In this document: positions 19,961 to 28,007 of the stretch, piece by piece
Position numbering within the stretch: position 1 is the stretch's first letter
How the letters are laid out: each line of letters opens with the position of its first letter
IMG/VR virus record: IMGVR_UViG_3300047564_000547
Span: 1 to 28,296 of that record
Direction: 5' to 3' (one strand)
DNA length: 28,296 nucleotides
DNA from: a virus
Made by a program: the position numbers and the translations under genes
Notes under the pieces: generated by a model
Told to the model about the DNA's origin: nothing
Databases searched by the model: none
The model's input: the letters and a program-made list of their open reading frames with translations, nothing else

Positions 19961-19989
19961 AGTATATAACAATCTTAGTCAATTGTCAA
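19961..19989 (-). promoter_or_regulatory. TTGACA-N17-TATACT promoter for the DUF7455/tRNA/lysin transcript
   Basis: TTGACA (19984-19989), 17 bases and TATACT (19961-19966), then six bases to the ATG. The -35 lies in the last codons of the upstream gene. A leaderless transcript is predicted. Confidence 0.85.
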
Positions 19990-20256
19990 GTGTTTTTGAA
20001 AGCGAGTATCTGTCAAAGCACCCATTGCCTTTTCAGCTTTTCTCCACTCTTCAGGTAGCATCTCTACCAAACCTAGTGCTCTTGCCCTACGGATAATGTG
20101 TCTACGAGCTGCCTCATAATTTGCAGCGCGACCAACGGACTGAATTGCATTTTCTAAATCTGCTTGGTCTGCAATTGGGAATGAGCCATCTTTCATAGCC
20201 TGTCCATTCGCAGCCATTCTGCGTCTCTGTGATGCGCTATAATCTCTTTTTTCCAT
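19975..20256 (-). CDS. head/packaging-module small protein, 93 aa
   Basis: The ATG at 20256 overlaps the previous stop (TAATG); a GTG at 20265 is less likely. The sequence starts MEKRDYSASQRRRMAANGQA and carries DGSFPIADQADLENAIQS followed by RRHIIRRARALGL. This SxxQRR...DGSFPI...DLENAI...RHI module recurs in phage structural or packaging proteins, often beside or fused to capsid maturation proteins. It is probably a small helical domain that acts with the preceding protein. Its precise role is not known to me. Confidence 0.7.
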   Translation of the reverse strand: MEKRDYSASQRRRMAANGQAMKDGSFPIADQADLENAIQSVGRAANYEAARRHIIRRARALGLVEMLPEEWRKAEKAMGALTDTRFQKHLTID

Positions 20257-20954
20257 TACTTCCACTTCCTCAAGTCAAATGCTGAGCCAGACCACTTCTT
20301 CATATTTTTAATTTGATTCCACTTAGTACGAGACCAAGAGAATCCTGCGTCTCCGCCCCACAAGTCCCAAGCAACTCTACCTGGACTTGGGAAACCCTCT
20401 TCGCCAGAATTAAATCCTGTCGCTTGCTTATCTACTTCGTGACGAGAAAAGAATGAGTACATTCTTGCAACTGTTGAAGGTGTAAGATTAGTTCCATTTA
20501 CAATTTGATTTGCACGAGCAAGACCAACTCTTGTTCCTCCACGCTTTCCTTCTGCTTTCCATGCTAATGCTCTACGAGCAGCAGACTTCATGCCATCAGT
20601 TGGACGAAGATTAATGTCTGCTTTGTATAGCTCATCATACTTATCCCAGTCTTCAAGGTCGTCTTCGTCATCATCCATGTTTTCCATAGAATGACCGTCA
20701 AGTGTTTCTAGTCTTTCTGCATCATTGTGCATCATACCAATACTAAATGGAGTAGGCATCCACTGACCGTCTTCCTCTTCCATATAAACTCTAACAGACA
20801 TTGCTGGGTTTTCTGGTGGCATAGACTCAAGTGCGTATCTATCTCCTGGAGTTCCGAGGGTTCCACCCTCAATCATAATGTGTTCTACACGACCATGAAC
20901 TACTCCAGCAGCAGTTCTGCCCATTACATAGTCGCCTTCTTTAATGTGTGCCAT
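20256..20954 (-). CDS. two-domain structural protein with phage-type C-terminal domain
   Basis: The 232-aa protein opens with a TUDOR-like or hypervirulence-associated beta domain (KEGDYVMGRTAAGVVHGRVE, residues 5-24) that continues to about residue 80. An acidic linker (MDDDEDDLEDWD) follows. Then comes a domain (about 115-220) with SAARRALAWKAEG, GGTRVGLARANQ, VARMYSFFSRHEVDK and AWDLWGGDAGF. This last set is a widespread phage module found in head or portal-associated proteins. The ATG lies four bases after the previous stop. It may act in capsid assembly; this is inferred. Confidence 0.7.
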   Translation of the reverse strand: MAHIKEGDYVMGRTAAGVVHGRVEHIMIEGGTLGTPGDRYALESMPPENPAMSVRVYMEEEDGQWMPTPFSIGMMHNDAERLETLDGHSMENMDDDEDDLEDWDKYDELYKADINLRPTDGMKSAARRALAWKAEGKRGGTRVGLARANQIVNGTNLTPSTVARMYSFFSRHEVDKQATGFNSGEEGFPSPGRVAWDLWGGDAGFSWSRTKWNQIKNMKKWSGSAFDLRKWK

Positions 20955-20958
20955 AACC

Positions 20959-21333
20959 CTATTCTACCACATCTTCCCCAAGTTTAAGCTCCTGATATAG
21001 CTGTATAAACAGGAGAAACTCATCGGCTTCTAGCTCATTTTTGGCAGCAGTAAAGTCTTCACTTTTGTCACAAAGCCTGACATTCCAGTCACCTTCTTCA
21101 TTCATTGGGTTCATCTCAATGAATCCCTTATTCCATAGGTTAAACAGGATATCGTTAGTAATAGCCTCATGAACATCCATAAATTCTGGCATACTCAAAA
21201 GTTCATCAGAGAACTTGTAGAGGGGCTCTCCATCATCGGTTTCCCCCACGATTTCCATAAGACCAACTTCGAGAAGATAGTCTAGCATTTCTGCAATATC
21301 TTCTGGGTCTGGTGCAAATTCGTCTTCCATCAT
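20959..21333 (-). CDS. acidic protein downstream of terminase, 124 aa
   Basis: AGGAG precedes two adjacent ATGs. The protein is strongly acidic, with helices (PEDIAEMLDYLLEVGLMEIV) followed by GEPLYKFSDELLSM, a pattern like a winged helix. Further helices end in FIQLYQELKLGED. It sits between the large terminase and the structural protein, so a DNA-packaging accessory role is plausible. No family was recognised. Confidence 0.65.
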   Translation of the reverse strand: MMEDEFAPDPEDIAEMLDYLLEVGLMEIVGETDDGEPLYKFSDELLSMPEFMDVHEAITNDILFNLWNKGFIEMNPMNEEGDWNVRLCDKSEDFTAAKNELEADEFLLFIQLYQELKLGEDVVE

Positions 21334-21338
21334 ATCTC

Positions 21339-23120
21339 CTAAATCATTCCTAGATTAATTAAATAATCTTTCATACTGTCTGGCATTTCTCTTTTAGGAG
21401 CAAATGTGACATTTCTTTCTTCCATTTCTAGTCTATCTTGTCTCGCTAAACTCTTGTATGTATGAATCTCAATTTCTTTATTCATTACTTTTGGAGTTCC
21501 AGAAATTGCATTGTAGATAGAGCCACACACGGCATCGGAGAGGTCTTTAGAACCTTTTCTCGGGTGGTCAACTTTATCTTTTAGAATACGCAATTGTACC
21601 AGCTCATCCTTGAGCAAGTCAATACTTGGACCAATAACTCTTTCCTCTGATACTAACATTTTCATATCTTCGTAGTGCTTCTTGGCAACGGATAGAATCT
21701 CAGTATTAATACCATAAGCCTTTAGCTCATTCATAATGTCAAAGGAGTTCCATCTATCGAATGTAACCTTCTTAATTCTAAACCCACGATTTCTTACCTC
21801 AAGGATGTAGTTTTTAACATCTGTAAAATCTACAGGCTTATCTGCTGTTGGAGTCCACCAACGAACTGCATCGACAACAACGACAGGTACAACAATATCT
21901 ACCTCGTTGATTGTGTGAGTCTTTACCCACTTTTCAACATGGGCTAGAGATACCGCACAATGGTCATGCTTTTGCGCAAGGTCAACATGCATAAAATAAA
22001 TCTTGTCATCGTCTGGAGTAAACCATTCTGCAAACTGACCATGCTCATTGATTGCAATCTGACTCTGATTAAAGCAGGTATCAACCTTTTCCCTTGATGG
22101 GAAGAACGCATCTACTGCGTCTGGTGGCATACAAGCAAAACGAGACAGGGCATCTGTAGGATTAGTCAAGAATTGAATCTTAAAGTCTGTAATCTTACGA
22201 GTTGGATTTACTTCCCATGTAGGTCTGCGTAAAGCAAATACTCGTGGAATTCTATAAGCATTAATATGGTCTTCTTCCCAATGAATCGAGAATCTATTTT
22301 TCTCATCAAAAACATCTCCATCTTCGTCAATAACAAACTCATACTCACGGATAGTTGTTTCCTTATCCGCCACTACAGCATTGTAACGCTGCTGAATAAA
22401 GTCATTCTTATAGCGAGGGAATGAAAGAAGAATTAGTTTACCAAAGTCTGGGAAACGAGAGTCTACAGATGCACGATACATATCATAGATAGCACCTGCA
22501 GTTTTAGCTTGGTCGTGACCAGTTGTATTTTCAATAGCAAAGCCTGAAATCTCATCGAGGATAACGCAGATAACATTGTAACCTTCGAATGATTCTCTTT
22601 CTGAGTGACCTGAGTAACAGGTTACATTCTTATCAAATTGAATATAGCTTTGCTTTGGGTCGTACTTTCCAGCGAACCAAGGTGAATTTTCAATACGCTT
22701 TTTAAAGTTATCAAAGAAAACTCGCTTTGCTTGGTCGGCGTTGATAGCGATATTAATGATATCAATGGAGTCTCCTGGTGGTTTTCCATAATATCTAGCA
22801 GGGTCTTTTAGACATAGCAACAAATAAACAATATAGGACACCGCAATTGTTGACATATAGTCCTTACCAGAACCCTTGCCTAATTGAAGAATTACTTCAC
22901 TCATTGTCTGTTTCCAGCGAGCATTTGCAACTTCTTCTCCATAAAGATGGATAAGGGTTTCCTTCTTATAGATTTGAGACATTGCTCTAATAGAAGTATA
23001 CTGATGCTCTGATAGAGGAGGTAAACCTAGATAGTCTGGATTAGTTACAAACTCTTCAATTGGGACGGGTCTTTCTTCAAAGTCTTCGCCACCTAGCATA
23101 TCCAGAATATCATCAAACAT
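21339..23120 (-). CDS. terL: terminase large subunit
   Basis: The 593-aa protein has an N-terminal ATPase with a Walker A-type loop (LGKGSGKDY, 80-88) and Walker B (VILDEISGF, 186-194). A C-terminal RNase H-like nuclease supplies acidic residues at D380 (MHVDLAQKHDH), D455 (FDRWNSF) and D526/D529 (KDLSDAV). It pumps DNA into proheads and cuts concatemers. The start ATG overlaps the stop of the probable small subunit. The order and motifs leave little doubt, although the packaging type (cos or pac) cannot be told from sequence. Confidence 0.95.
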   Translation of the reverse strand: MFDDILDMLGGEDFEERPVPIEEFVTNPDYLGLPPLSEHQYTSIRAMSQIYKKETLIHLYGEEVANARWKQTMSEVILQLGKGSGKDYMSTIAVSYIVYLLLCLKDPARYYGKPPGDSIDIINIAINADQAKRVFFDNFKKRIENSPWFAGKYDPKQSYIQFDKNVTCYSGHSERESFEGYNVICVILDEISGFAIENTTGHDQAKTAGAIYDMYRASVDSRFPDFGKLILLSFPRYKNDFIQQRYNAVVADKETTIREYEFVIDEDGDVFDEKNRFSIHWEEDHINAYRIPRVFALRRPTWEVNPTRKITDFKIQFLTNPTDALSRFACMPPDAVDAFFPSREKVDTCFNQSQIAINEHGQFAEWFTPDDDKIYFMHVDLAQKHDHCAVSLAHVEKWVKTHTINEVDIVVPVVVVDAVRWWTPTADKPVDFTDVKNYILEVRNRGFRIKKVTFDRWNSFDIMNELKAYGINTEILSVAKKHYEDMKMLVSEERVIGPSIDLLKDELVQLRILKDKVDHPRKGSKDLSDAVCGSIYNAISGTPKVMNKEIEIHTYKSLARQDRLEMEERNVTFAPKREMPDSMKDYLINLGMI

Positions 23121-23635
23121 TAGAATGCCTCTGCTTTATCTGTTACTTCACTAAGTCTAGCCATTACCTTCGGCTTACAATGGTCACACTGAGACACTAC
23201 ATCTTTAATGATAGATGCAAGTAGTTGCTGCTTTTCTTCCGTAGCAATAATCTTTTCAGCCATCTCATTGTTTTCTAAAACACCTGCTTTTTGCAACATA
23301 TCAATCTGCTTCTGCTGAATATCTGCAACAAGTTTTACTGCAGCAGTTCTTTGTGCAAGGTTGGAGGTATTTGTTGCCTCTTCAATAATATCCCATGCTT
23401 CTTTAATTAACATAGAATAGTGTGCGTCTGCTCCACCCAAGGCTTCACGAGCTCTCATTTGAACTTGACGGTCAGATTGTACGACACCGCGCCATTCGTT
23501 TAGATACTCAATAACATCCTTGCGAGTGAATCCAGTAACCTTGGCAATCCTTGTTGGGTCTGTATTACCCTTCAAAAACTCTGCTACTACTTTATTGATT
23601 CGCTCCCAATGGTCAGCTAATTCTAAATCAGACAT
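23120..23635 (-). CDS. probable terminase small subunit
   Basis: The 171-aa protein has an N-terminal helix-turn-helix (GNTDPTRIAKVTGFTRKDVIEYL is split over residues 24-46). A long helical or coiled region then ends in a CDHC pair (about 150-153). It sits directly upstream of terL and shares a start/stop base. Size, HTH and context fit a small terminase that recognises the packaging site, though no specific family was identified. Confidence 0.7.
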   Translation of the reverse strand: MSDLELADHWERINKVVAEFLKGNTDPTRIAKVTGFTRKDVIEYLNEWRGVVQSDRQVQMRAREALGGADAHYSMLIKEAWDIIEEATNTSNLAQRTAAVKLVADIQQKQIDMLQKAGVLENNEMAEKIIATEEKQQLLASIIKDVVSQCDHCKPKVMARLSEVTDKAEAF

Positions 23636-23906
23636 TCTTTTTCACATACTTTCTCTTGGGCTTTACAATACACTTTAATCTATCAACATAGAAGGCTCTG
23701 TATCCAGTCTTGCTATAGCAGTCAATCCACATTACATCTTTTTCTTTATGATGAACTACTCTCTGAAAAACGAATTCGCCCTTTTCCTTTTTTATTTTAA
23801 TCCTAGTTCCTGGAACGATAACATCTCTTCCGTGTTTATACTCGTACATAATTTCCCAGTTTGGATTAACATAATGTTCGGTTTGAAGCTTTTTCTTTCT
23901 AGCCAT
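23628..23906 (-). CDS. basic beta-rich protein, 92 aa
   Basis: The protein is very basic at both ends (MARKKKLQ and KPKRKYVKKNV). Its beta-like core (GTRIKIKKEKGEFVFQRVVH, then DVMWIDCYS) resembles small SH3-like or DUF7246-type phage proteins. Its ATG has AGGTGGA upstream and overlaps the stop of the FmdB-like gene. It may bind DNA near the packaging proteins. The role is inferred from charge and position. Confidence 0.65.
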   Translation of the reverse strand: MARKKKLQTEHYVNPNWEIMYEYKHGRDVIVPGTRIKIKKEKGEFVFQRVVHHKEKDVMWIDCYSKTGYRAFYVDRLKCIVKPKRKYVKKNV

Positions 23907-24082
23907 TATCCACCTGTGCTATAAAATCCAGAGCCTTTAAATTGGACAGGAGAAGCGCTGAAAACACGCTTCATAATATATCCACACTTTTCGCACATGA
24001 CAGGATTGTCTCTGTCATCAACATGCCTCTTTAAATCTTGAGACAAATCACATTCTATACAAATATACTGGTAAGTAGGCAT
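23906..24082 (-). CDS. FmdB-like zinc ribbon, 58 aa
   Basis: The peptide begins MPTYQYICIECDLSQD and continues to VMCEKCGYIMKRVFSASP. C8/C11 and C30/C33 form the two halves of a zinc ribbon, as in the FmdB family of small regulatory or nucleic-acid-binding proteins. It ends in a Gly/Ser tail. The ATG follows six bases after TATAAT and there is no ribosome site, so the mRNA is probably leaderless. Its stop overlaps the next ATG. Family call is good; function is unknown. Confidence 0.85.
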   Translation of the reverse strand: MPTYQYICIECDLSQDLKRHVDDRDNPVMCEKCGYIMKRVFSASPVQFKGSGFYSTGG

Positions 24083-24088
24083 AATCGT

Positions 24089-24097
24089 ATTATATCA
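24089..24097 (-). promoter_or_regulatory. extended -10 promoter TGA-TATAAT
   Basis: The stop codon TGA of the DUF3310 gene (24095-24097) is followed at once by a perfect TATAAT (24089-24094), and the next ATG lies six bases further on. No fitting -35 is visible. Confidence 0.7.
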
Positions 24098-24388
24098 GTA
24101 GTTTCCTTCAAGACGCTTAATTTCATCTTGAATATAGAAAATAGCCTTCTTCAAATCTTCGATATGCTTTTCTTCATTCTTAAGACCAGCTCTCCAAAGA
24201 TATTTGATTGCGTTTCCAATATTATAGTTACGATGGCGTACAACCTGAATGCACTCAATACCGCTTGGGTCAGATGTATAGTGCTGTGGATGATTTACCA
24301 TATCTGATACATATACTTCTGTATATTTTGAATCCGCGCTGTTTGTTGTTTCTTGATGGTTAGAGTTCCAACCGTGATATTCTTTCAC
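24095..24388 (-). CDS. DUF3310 (SaV-like) protein, 97 aa
   Basis: The motif VNHPQHYT (31-38), then GIECIQVV and a helix with NAIKYLWRAGLKNEEKHIED, define the DUF3310 family. It is very common in phages of Gram-positive bacteria and has an unknown, possibly nucleotide-related role. Translation starts at GTG, overlapping the stop of the glycosyltransferase (GTGA), with GAAGGGA upstream. The TGA stop doubles as part of the next promoter. Family call is firm. Confidence 0.88.
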   Translation of the reverse strand: MKEYHGWNSNHQETTNSADSKYTEVYVSDMVNHPQHYTSDPSGIECIQVVRHRNYNIGNAIKYLWRAGLKNEEKHIEDLKKAIFYIQDEIKRLEGNY

Positions 24389-25416
24389 TTTAATTTCCCT
24401 TCAATTTCTTTAAGTCTAGGTAGAGCATACTTGGTAATCACATCTTCCCAATTCCACTCTTTGTGTATTTTAATAGCCTTACTTGCTGACTCTTTAAACT
24501 CTTGCTCATGGTTCTCATAAACCTCTCGCATAAGTTTTCTTATAGATTCTTTTCTTGGCATGTATATCTCTCCAAGATATGATTCCTTTAGATACTCTGG
24601 AATTCTTTCTGGCACTGGAACAAGGTCACTTTCAATCTTATGCTTAATATCATCCTTGTACTCAGCCCACTCCCAGCTAGAAATAACTGGCATACCAGAA
24701 GCCATAGCTTCTAGTGGCATCATTCCAAAGCCTTCTCCCCACGATGGATATACTAGGCAATGAGTATTGTGTAGCATTTTGAGATAATCACTAAATGATA
24801 ATGAATCTCTAATTACTTTGATATTGCTGTAGATAAGTTCTGGGGCAACCATGTTTCCATCTTTATCTGGAACACGAATTGTATGACCTTGGCTGTAGCA
24901 CTTAATTAAAAGAAGAACATCTGGATTGTCTCCAAACTCTTCAATGAATGCTTCTACAGTTACCTGTCCACCTTTACGAATGTATGGTTCTCCAAGGTGT
25001 AGGAAGATAAACTTATTGTCCTGTAGCTTCCGCTTGGCAGGAATAAACTTTCCTGAAACGCCATGAGGAACTACATAGACTGGCTTACTTACTGTCTTAC
25101 GATATACATCTGCAATCCAAGACGATGTAGCCCAAATCTCATCTCCCTTGTCTAAACATCTAGTCCATCTCTCACAAAGCTCTGTAGTTTCATGAGCAGA
25201 ATAAAGAATATTGTATGCATTAGCAAGTAGAATGTGGTGCTGTGGAACAGCAAATGAAATATTAATCTCTGACTCTTGACTTAGGCGTTGCACATCATAT
25301 CCAGCTTCATACAACTGATTGTATAGATTGCTACTTGCTGTGGCGTATCCACTATCATTTGTTGAGTAATCAGAGTACATGGTTGCCCCTGTTACATTAA
25401 GTTTTACTTTTTCCAT
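24385..25416 (-). CDS. glycosyltransferase, family 4-like
   Basis: The 343-aa protein has a GT-B fold pattern. FLHLGEPYIRKGG (about 134-146) begins the donor half, and EGFGMMPLE is the E-x7-E donor-site motif of GT4 enzymes, followed by AMASGMPVISS. AAGGAA lies about ten bases before the ATG, which overlaps the end of the HTH gene. It sits apart from the other glycosyltransferase (7713-8864), between recombination and packaging genes. It may modify DNA, virion proteins or wall glycans; the substrate cannot be told. Confidence 0.88.
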   Translation of the reverse strand: MEKVKLNVTGATMYSDYSTNDSGYATASSNLYNQLYEAGYDVQRLSQESEINISFAVPQHHILLANAYNILYSAHETTELCERWTRCLDKGDEIWATSSWIADVYRKTVSKPVYVVPHGVSGKFIPAKRKLQDNKFIFLHLGEPYIRKGGQVTVEAFIEEFGDNPDVLLLIKCYSQGHTIRVPDKDGNMVAPELIYSNIKVIRDSLSFSDYLKMLHNTHCLVYPSWGEGFGMMPLEAMASGMPVISSWEWAEYKDDIKHKIESDLVPVPERIPEYLKESYLGEIYMPRKESIRKLMREVYENHEQEFKESASKAIKIHKEWNWEDVITKYALPRLKEIEGKLK

Positions 25417-25565
25417 GAACGCTGATTCCTTATCATTCCATGCTTTTCTAGTGCTCTTTGAATAGTCATATGACTTACTCCTGCTTCCGCTGCCATTTCA
25501 TTGATGTTCTTTCGCTCCACTACATATCTCTTGTGTAGCCACACCTTAGACTCGTGTAGTTTCAT
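25404..25565 (-). CDS. helix-turn-helix protein, 53 aa
   Basis: An ATG overlapping the RuvC-like stop (TAATG) with AAGGAAAAGG upstream opens this frame. Residues about 19-45 (KNINEMAAEAGVSHMTIQ and following) are a classic helix-turn-helix, with basic ends (HKRYVVERK and RNQRSWKK). Short HTH proteins like this in phages may bind DNA as dimers or serve as transcription or recombination partners. It overlaps the next gene by 13 bases. Confidence 0.8.
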   Translation of the reverse strand: MKLHESKVWLHKRYVVERKNINEMAAEAGVSHMTIQRALEKHGMIRNQRSWKK

Positions 25566-26131
25566 TACTTTACCTTTTCCTTATAGGCATAGTAAGCGAT
25601 TCCCATTGCATCTCCAACATCGTTATCATCTACATCCACACCAAATTCCTTAAAAAAGTCCATAGTCTTTTGCTTACGAATTTCGCGAATACGAGCCTTA
25701 ATAAAAGCCTCGCCCTTGCCTGGATACTTAGATTTTACTTCTTCCTTCATAGCCTTCGTAAAATTGTTATTACCAATGTACGACTGCCATTGAATTGGTG
25801 TCAGAGTTACTACCTCTGTCTTCTTATCAAGGATATTGGCGAGTAGTGCTCCGACAACCATTGCAATCTTTAATCCAGCATCTGCAGAGCGAACCATAAT
25901 TGCTTGCTCAATAGCAACATATTCTGGATTTGTTACCTGCTTAATTGCCTTTGCCTTTTGACCAGCATCTTTAATCTTATCGTATATTGTAGCACCAACG
26001 ATAGGAAGCTTACCTATTTTAATAATCTTTCCATCTTCAATTAGACAGAAAGCTACAGAAGCAGTAGACGCATCAATTCCTAGAACTCTTTTTGCTTTTG
26101 TTTTTCTCAAGTCCTGCAATAATGTTTTCAA
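25565..26131 (-). CDS. RuvC-like Holliday-junction resolvase
   Basis: The 188-aa protein has the RNase H-fold pattern of RuvC. VLGIDASTASVAF gives D20, YVAIEQAI gives E75, and the C-terminal DDNDVGDAMGIAYYA provides D171/D174. These would resolve four-way junctions during replication and packaging. The frame opens at TTG (26131) inside the zinc-finger gene; another TTG at 26110 is possible, so the start is uncertain. The overlap of about 58 bases is the largest in this block. Confidence 0.85.
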   Translation of the reverse strand: MKTLLQDLRKTKAKRVLGIDASTASVAFCLIEDGKIIKIGKLPIVGATIYDKIKDAGQKAKAIKQVTNPEYVAIEQAIMVRSADAGLKIAMVVGALLANILDKKTEVVTLTPIQWQSYIGNNNFTKAMKEEVKSKYPGKGEAFIKARIREIRKQKTMDFFKEFGVDVDDNDVGDAMGIAYYAYKEKVK

Positions 26132-26387
26132 TTGATTTCTTTGTCCTTACTGTTCTATTCTTGATTTCTTTTCTTTCACAAATTATGCACTCATCTGATG
26201 CATTATATTTGCTTAGTGGAGCACCACATTTACACAGTCTTTCTTCGCCAGAAAGTCGTCTTCTCTTCTCATAATACTTCTCCATAATTCGCTTATTTGT
26301 AGCGATACGGCAGCACTGATTAGAGCAATACTTTTGATTATGTGTTTTGAATTCAAACTCTTTCTGACATTCTGCACACTTTTTCAT
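26073..26387 (-). CDS. zinc-finger protein with two Cys clusters, 104 aa
   Basis: The first cluster has C4/C7 (CAEC) with CSNQCC at 21-26. The second has CKC at 52-54 with CIIC at 67-70. This pattern resembles small HNH-adjacent or nuclease-associated ribbons. The tail is basic, ending KKSKKSSRN-like. It starts at ATGA overlapping the Cas4-like stop. Association with nucleases suggests DNA binding; the function is unknown. Confidence 0.75.
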   Translation of the reverse strand: MKKCAECQKEFEFKTHNQKYCSNQCCRIATNKRIMEKYYEKRRRLSGEERLCKCGAPLSKYNASDECIICERKEIKNRTVRTKKSIENIIAGLEKNKSKKSSRN

Positions 26388-27172
26388 AACTTCCTAACTT
26401 GAAGAGGCTCAATCTTTGTGCGACCATCGGGCGCTGATTGACAAGCATCGAAGATTGGGCAATACTTACACTGATAAGAAGACTTTGTATAGCCACGCTT
26501 TACATTCTTTTTGTCAACCCAAGCTTGACGAACTTCTCGCATCCAGTCAAAGATGTAGTCTACATACTCTTGGTTTTCTTCTGTCATTAGGACAGGGAAA
26601 GTTGAGATTTCATGAGTATTCTTGTTTTCATATAAGAAGAATCCTTCGTCTGCTCCTACGCCCTTCATGTAGATAAGAATCTGAACAAGGTGTGACTCAG
26701 ATGGTGTCTCAGTCATTTTGCGTAGGTCATACTGCTCGGACTTGATTGTCTTAATTTCTCCAACAACCTCTTCCCCATCAACTTCCATAATAACATCGAT
26801 GAAGCCACGAATTGGTGGGTCTGATATCTTTAACTCTCGTTCAATTTCTTTTACGGTAGCAACCTCAGTTACCTTGCGTAGAGCCTTTTGAATACGGTCA
26901 TGGCTTGCTGTGCCATTCTCCATAGCAGCCATACCTTCTGCGGTAAAAGAATCCTTGAACTCTACACCACTAAACGCAAATTGCCAGTAACGAGGACAGG
27001 TTCCAAAACCATATCCTACCGTAGATGGTGAAAATGAATATTTAGTTTGAATACCATCTCTCTGCTTACCCTCTAGGCTTGCAGCCTTAAGCTCCTTCAT
27101 AAGCTTTTTATGATTTAGCTTAGTCTCTCTCTTGCGATTCTTTAGTGCTTTAATATGATTTGTCGGTGACAT
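26384..27172 (-). CDS. Cas4-like PD-(D/E)XK nuclease
   Basis: The 262-aa protein has an N-terminal basic helix, then a core with C59 (GTCPRYW), H91 (TASHDRI), D126 (GFIDVIME) and E139-K141 (VGEIKTI), and a QILIYMKG helix with Q164. C235, C238 and C244 (CKYCPIFDAC) with C59 match the iron-sulphur ligands of Cas4/RecB-family exonucleases. In phages these proteins act with RecA-type recombinases. No Cas1, Cas2 or CRISPR array is seen here. Family call is firm. Confidence 0.9.
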   Translation of the reverse strand: MSPTNHIKALKNRKRETKLNHKKLMKELKAASLEGKQRDGIQTKYSFSPSTVGYGFGTCPRYWQFAFSGVEFKDSFTAEGMAAMENGTASHDRIQKALRKVTEVATVKEIERELKISDPPIRGFIDVIMEVDGEEVVGEIKTIKSEQYDLRKMTETPSESHLVQILIYMKGVGADEGFFLYENKNTHEISTFPVLMTEENQEYVDYIFDWMREVRQAWVDKKNVKRGYTKSSYQCKYCPIFDACQSAPDGRTKIEPLQVRKL

Positions 27173-27179
27173 TTTTCTC

Positions 27180-27506
27180 CTAGTAAGTCTTTGTAGTATA
27201 TTTTAGTGCGCCTACAAGCTTATCTATTGTATCAGACATTGTGTAGTAGACATTCTTCTTTGTGTGATTCACCGAACCGCTTGGACCCTTTGCAACTGTT
27301 GTATACCATGTTGCAAGAATCTGAAACTTAGCAGACATCGCCTGAAGTTTTGTGATGAGTGAAACGGCTTGCATTGCAGGGACATCTGGCTTCATAAGAA
27401 GCTTGACGACAATTGCTAACGCTTCGTCTAGGTCATCGTCCTTCATGAACTCATGTAGGTCATTGAACTCTGTGATTTTACTAATGTAATCAAGACTGGT
27501 TTCCAT
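27180..27506 (-). CDS. hypothetical helical protein, 108 aa
   Basis: The protein is mostly helical (MKDDDLDEALAIVVKLLM, then QAVSLITKLQAMSAK) with a Lys/Tyr-rich end. It starts with GAGGAAG upstream, overlapping the resolvase-like gene by 17 bases. Small helical proteins in this position accompany recombination genes in many actinobacteriophages, but I know no function. Confidence 0.65.
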   Translation of the reverse strand: METSLDYISKITEFNDLHEFMKDDDLDEALAIVVKLLMKPDVPAMQAVSLITKLQAMSAKFQILATWYTTVAKGPSGSVNHTKKNVYYTMSDTIDKLVGALKYTTKTY

Positions 27507-27816
27507 ATAATTCTTCCTCTAATTCCTTAATTCTTTCTTCCATTTGCTCAAGAATAGCCCACTCAATCACGGCTAGACGGGTCTTATATTTATCCCCCAA
27601 TACTACCATAAGAGCAGGGGATTTGTCAAGGTCTGTCCGTAATGCGTCAGTTACAATCTTAGCCCAGTTATCCTGAGACAAAGAGTATGACTTTGAGTAT
27701 TCTTTTACATCGATGATGAATCCTTTCCAGGTTGCATCACCCTTCTGATACTGACCACGACCAGAGTTCTTATGCGCCTTAGCACCAATCTTTTTTAGTT
27801 CTCCGCGCTCACTCAT
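27490..27816 (-). CDS. Holliday-junction resolvase-like PDDEXK protein
   Basis: The 108-aa protein has a basic start (KKIGAKAHKNSGRGQ), a GDATW turn (D27) and IDVKEY with a D-x-K pair (36-38), then a LSQDNWAKIV helix. This pattern resembles archaeal Hjc / VRR-NUC-type nuclease domains. The likely role is cutting of branched DNA, perhaps together with the RuvC-like enzyme nearby. Its ATG overlaps the previous stop as ATGA. The fold is moderately supported; the substrate is not. Confidence 0.7.
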   Translation of the reverse strand: MSERGELKKIGAKAHKNSGRGQYQKGDATWKGFIIDVKEYSKSYSLSQDNWAKIVTDALRTDLDKSPALMVVLGDKYKTRLAVIEWAILEQMEERIKELEEELYGNQS

Positions 27817-28007
27817 AGCCTAGCCTCCGAATAGTGTTCATTTGAGCAAGACCAAGTAATCTTCATCTTAGTTTCATTAAGTCTTGCAGAGTTACAAATC
27901 TCATTGCACTCTTGACAAACAAATGTTCCAGAGATTTGAACTGAGTCATCTGATTCTTCTTGCTTTGTTTGAGTTTGTTTATTTAAAAACTCTTTAGGGT
28001 CTATCAT
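27813..28007 (-). CDS. zinc-ribbon protein, 64 aa
   Basis: After a polar linker, CQECNEIC (C31, C34, C38) and a later SCSNEH (C54, H57) suggest one zinc site. The start ATG overlaps the RecA stop (ATGA) and the stop overlaps the next start. It might help RecA or the nucleases bind DNA; this is inferred from context. Confidence 0.65.
   Translation of the reverse strand: MIDPKEFLNKQTQTKQEESDDSVQISGTFVCQECNEICNSARLNETKMKITWSCSNEHYSEARL

Noticed and set aside
20954-20965. TAGAAT six bases before the ATG at 20954 as another leaderless promoter
   Set aside because: No -35 or TGn extension, the gene lies four bases after its neighbour, and AGGG is present; probably chance.
26384-27172. Cas4-like nuclease as part of a CRISPR adaptation module
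   Set aside because: There is no Cas1, Cas2, or repeat-spacer array; the neighbours are recombination genes.
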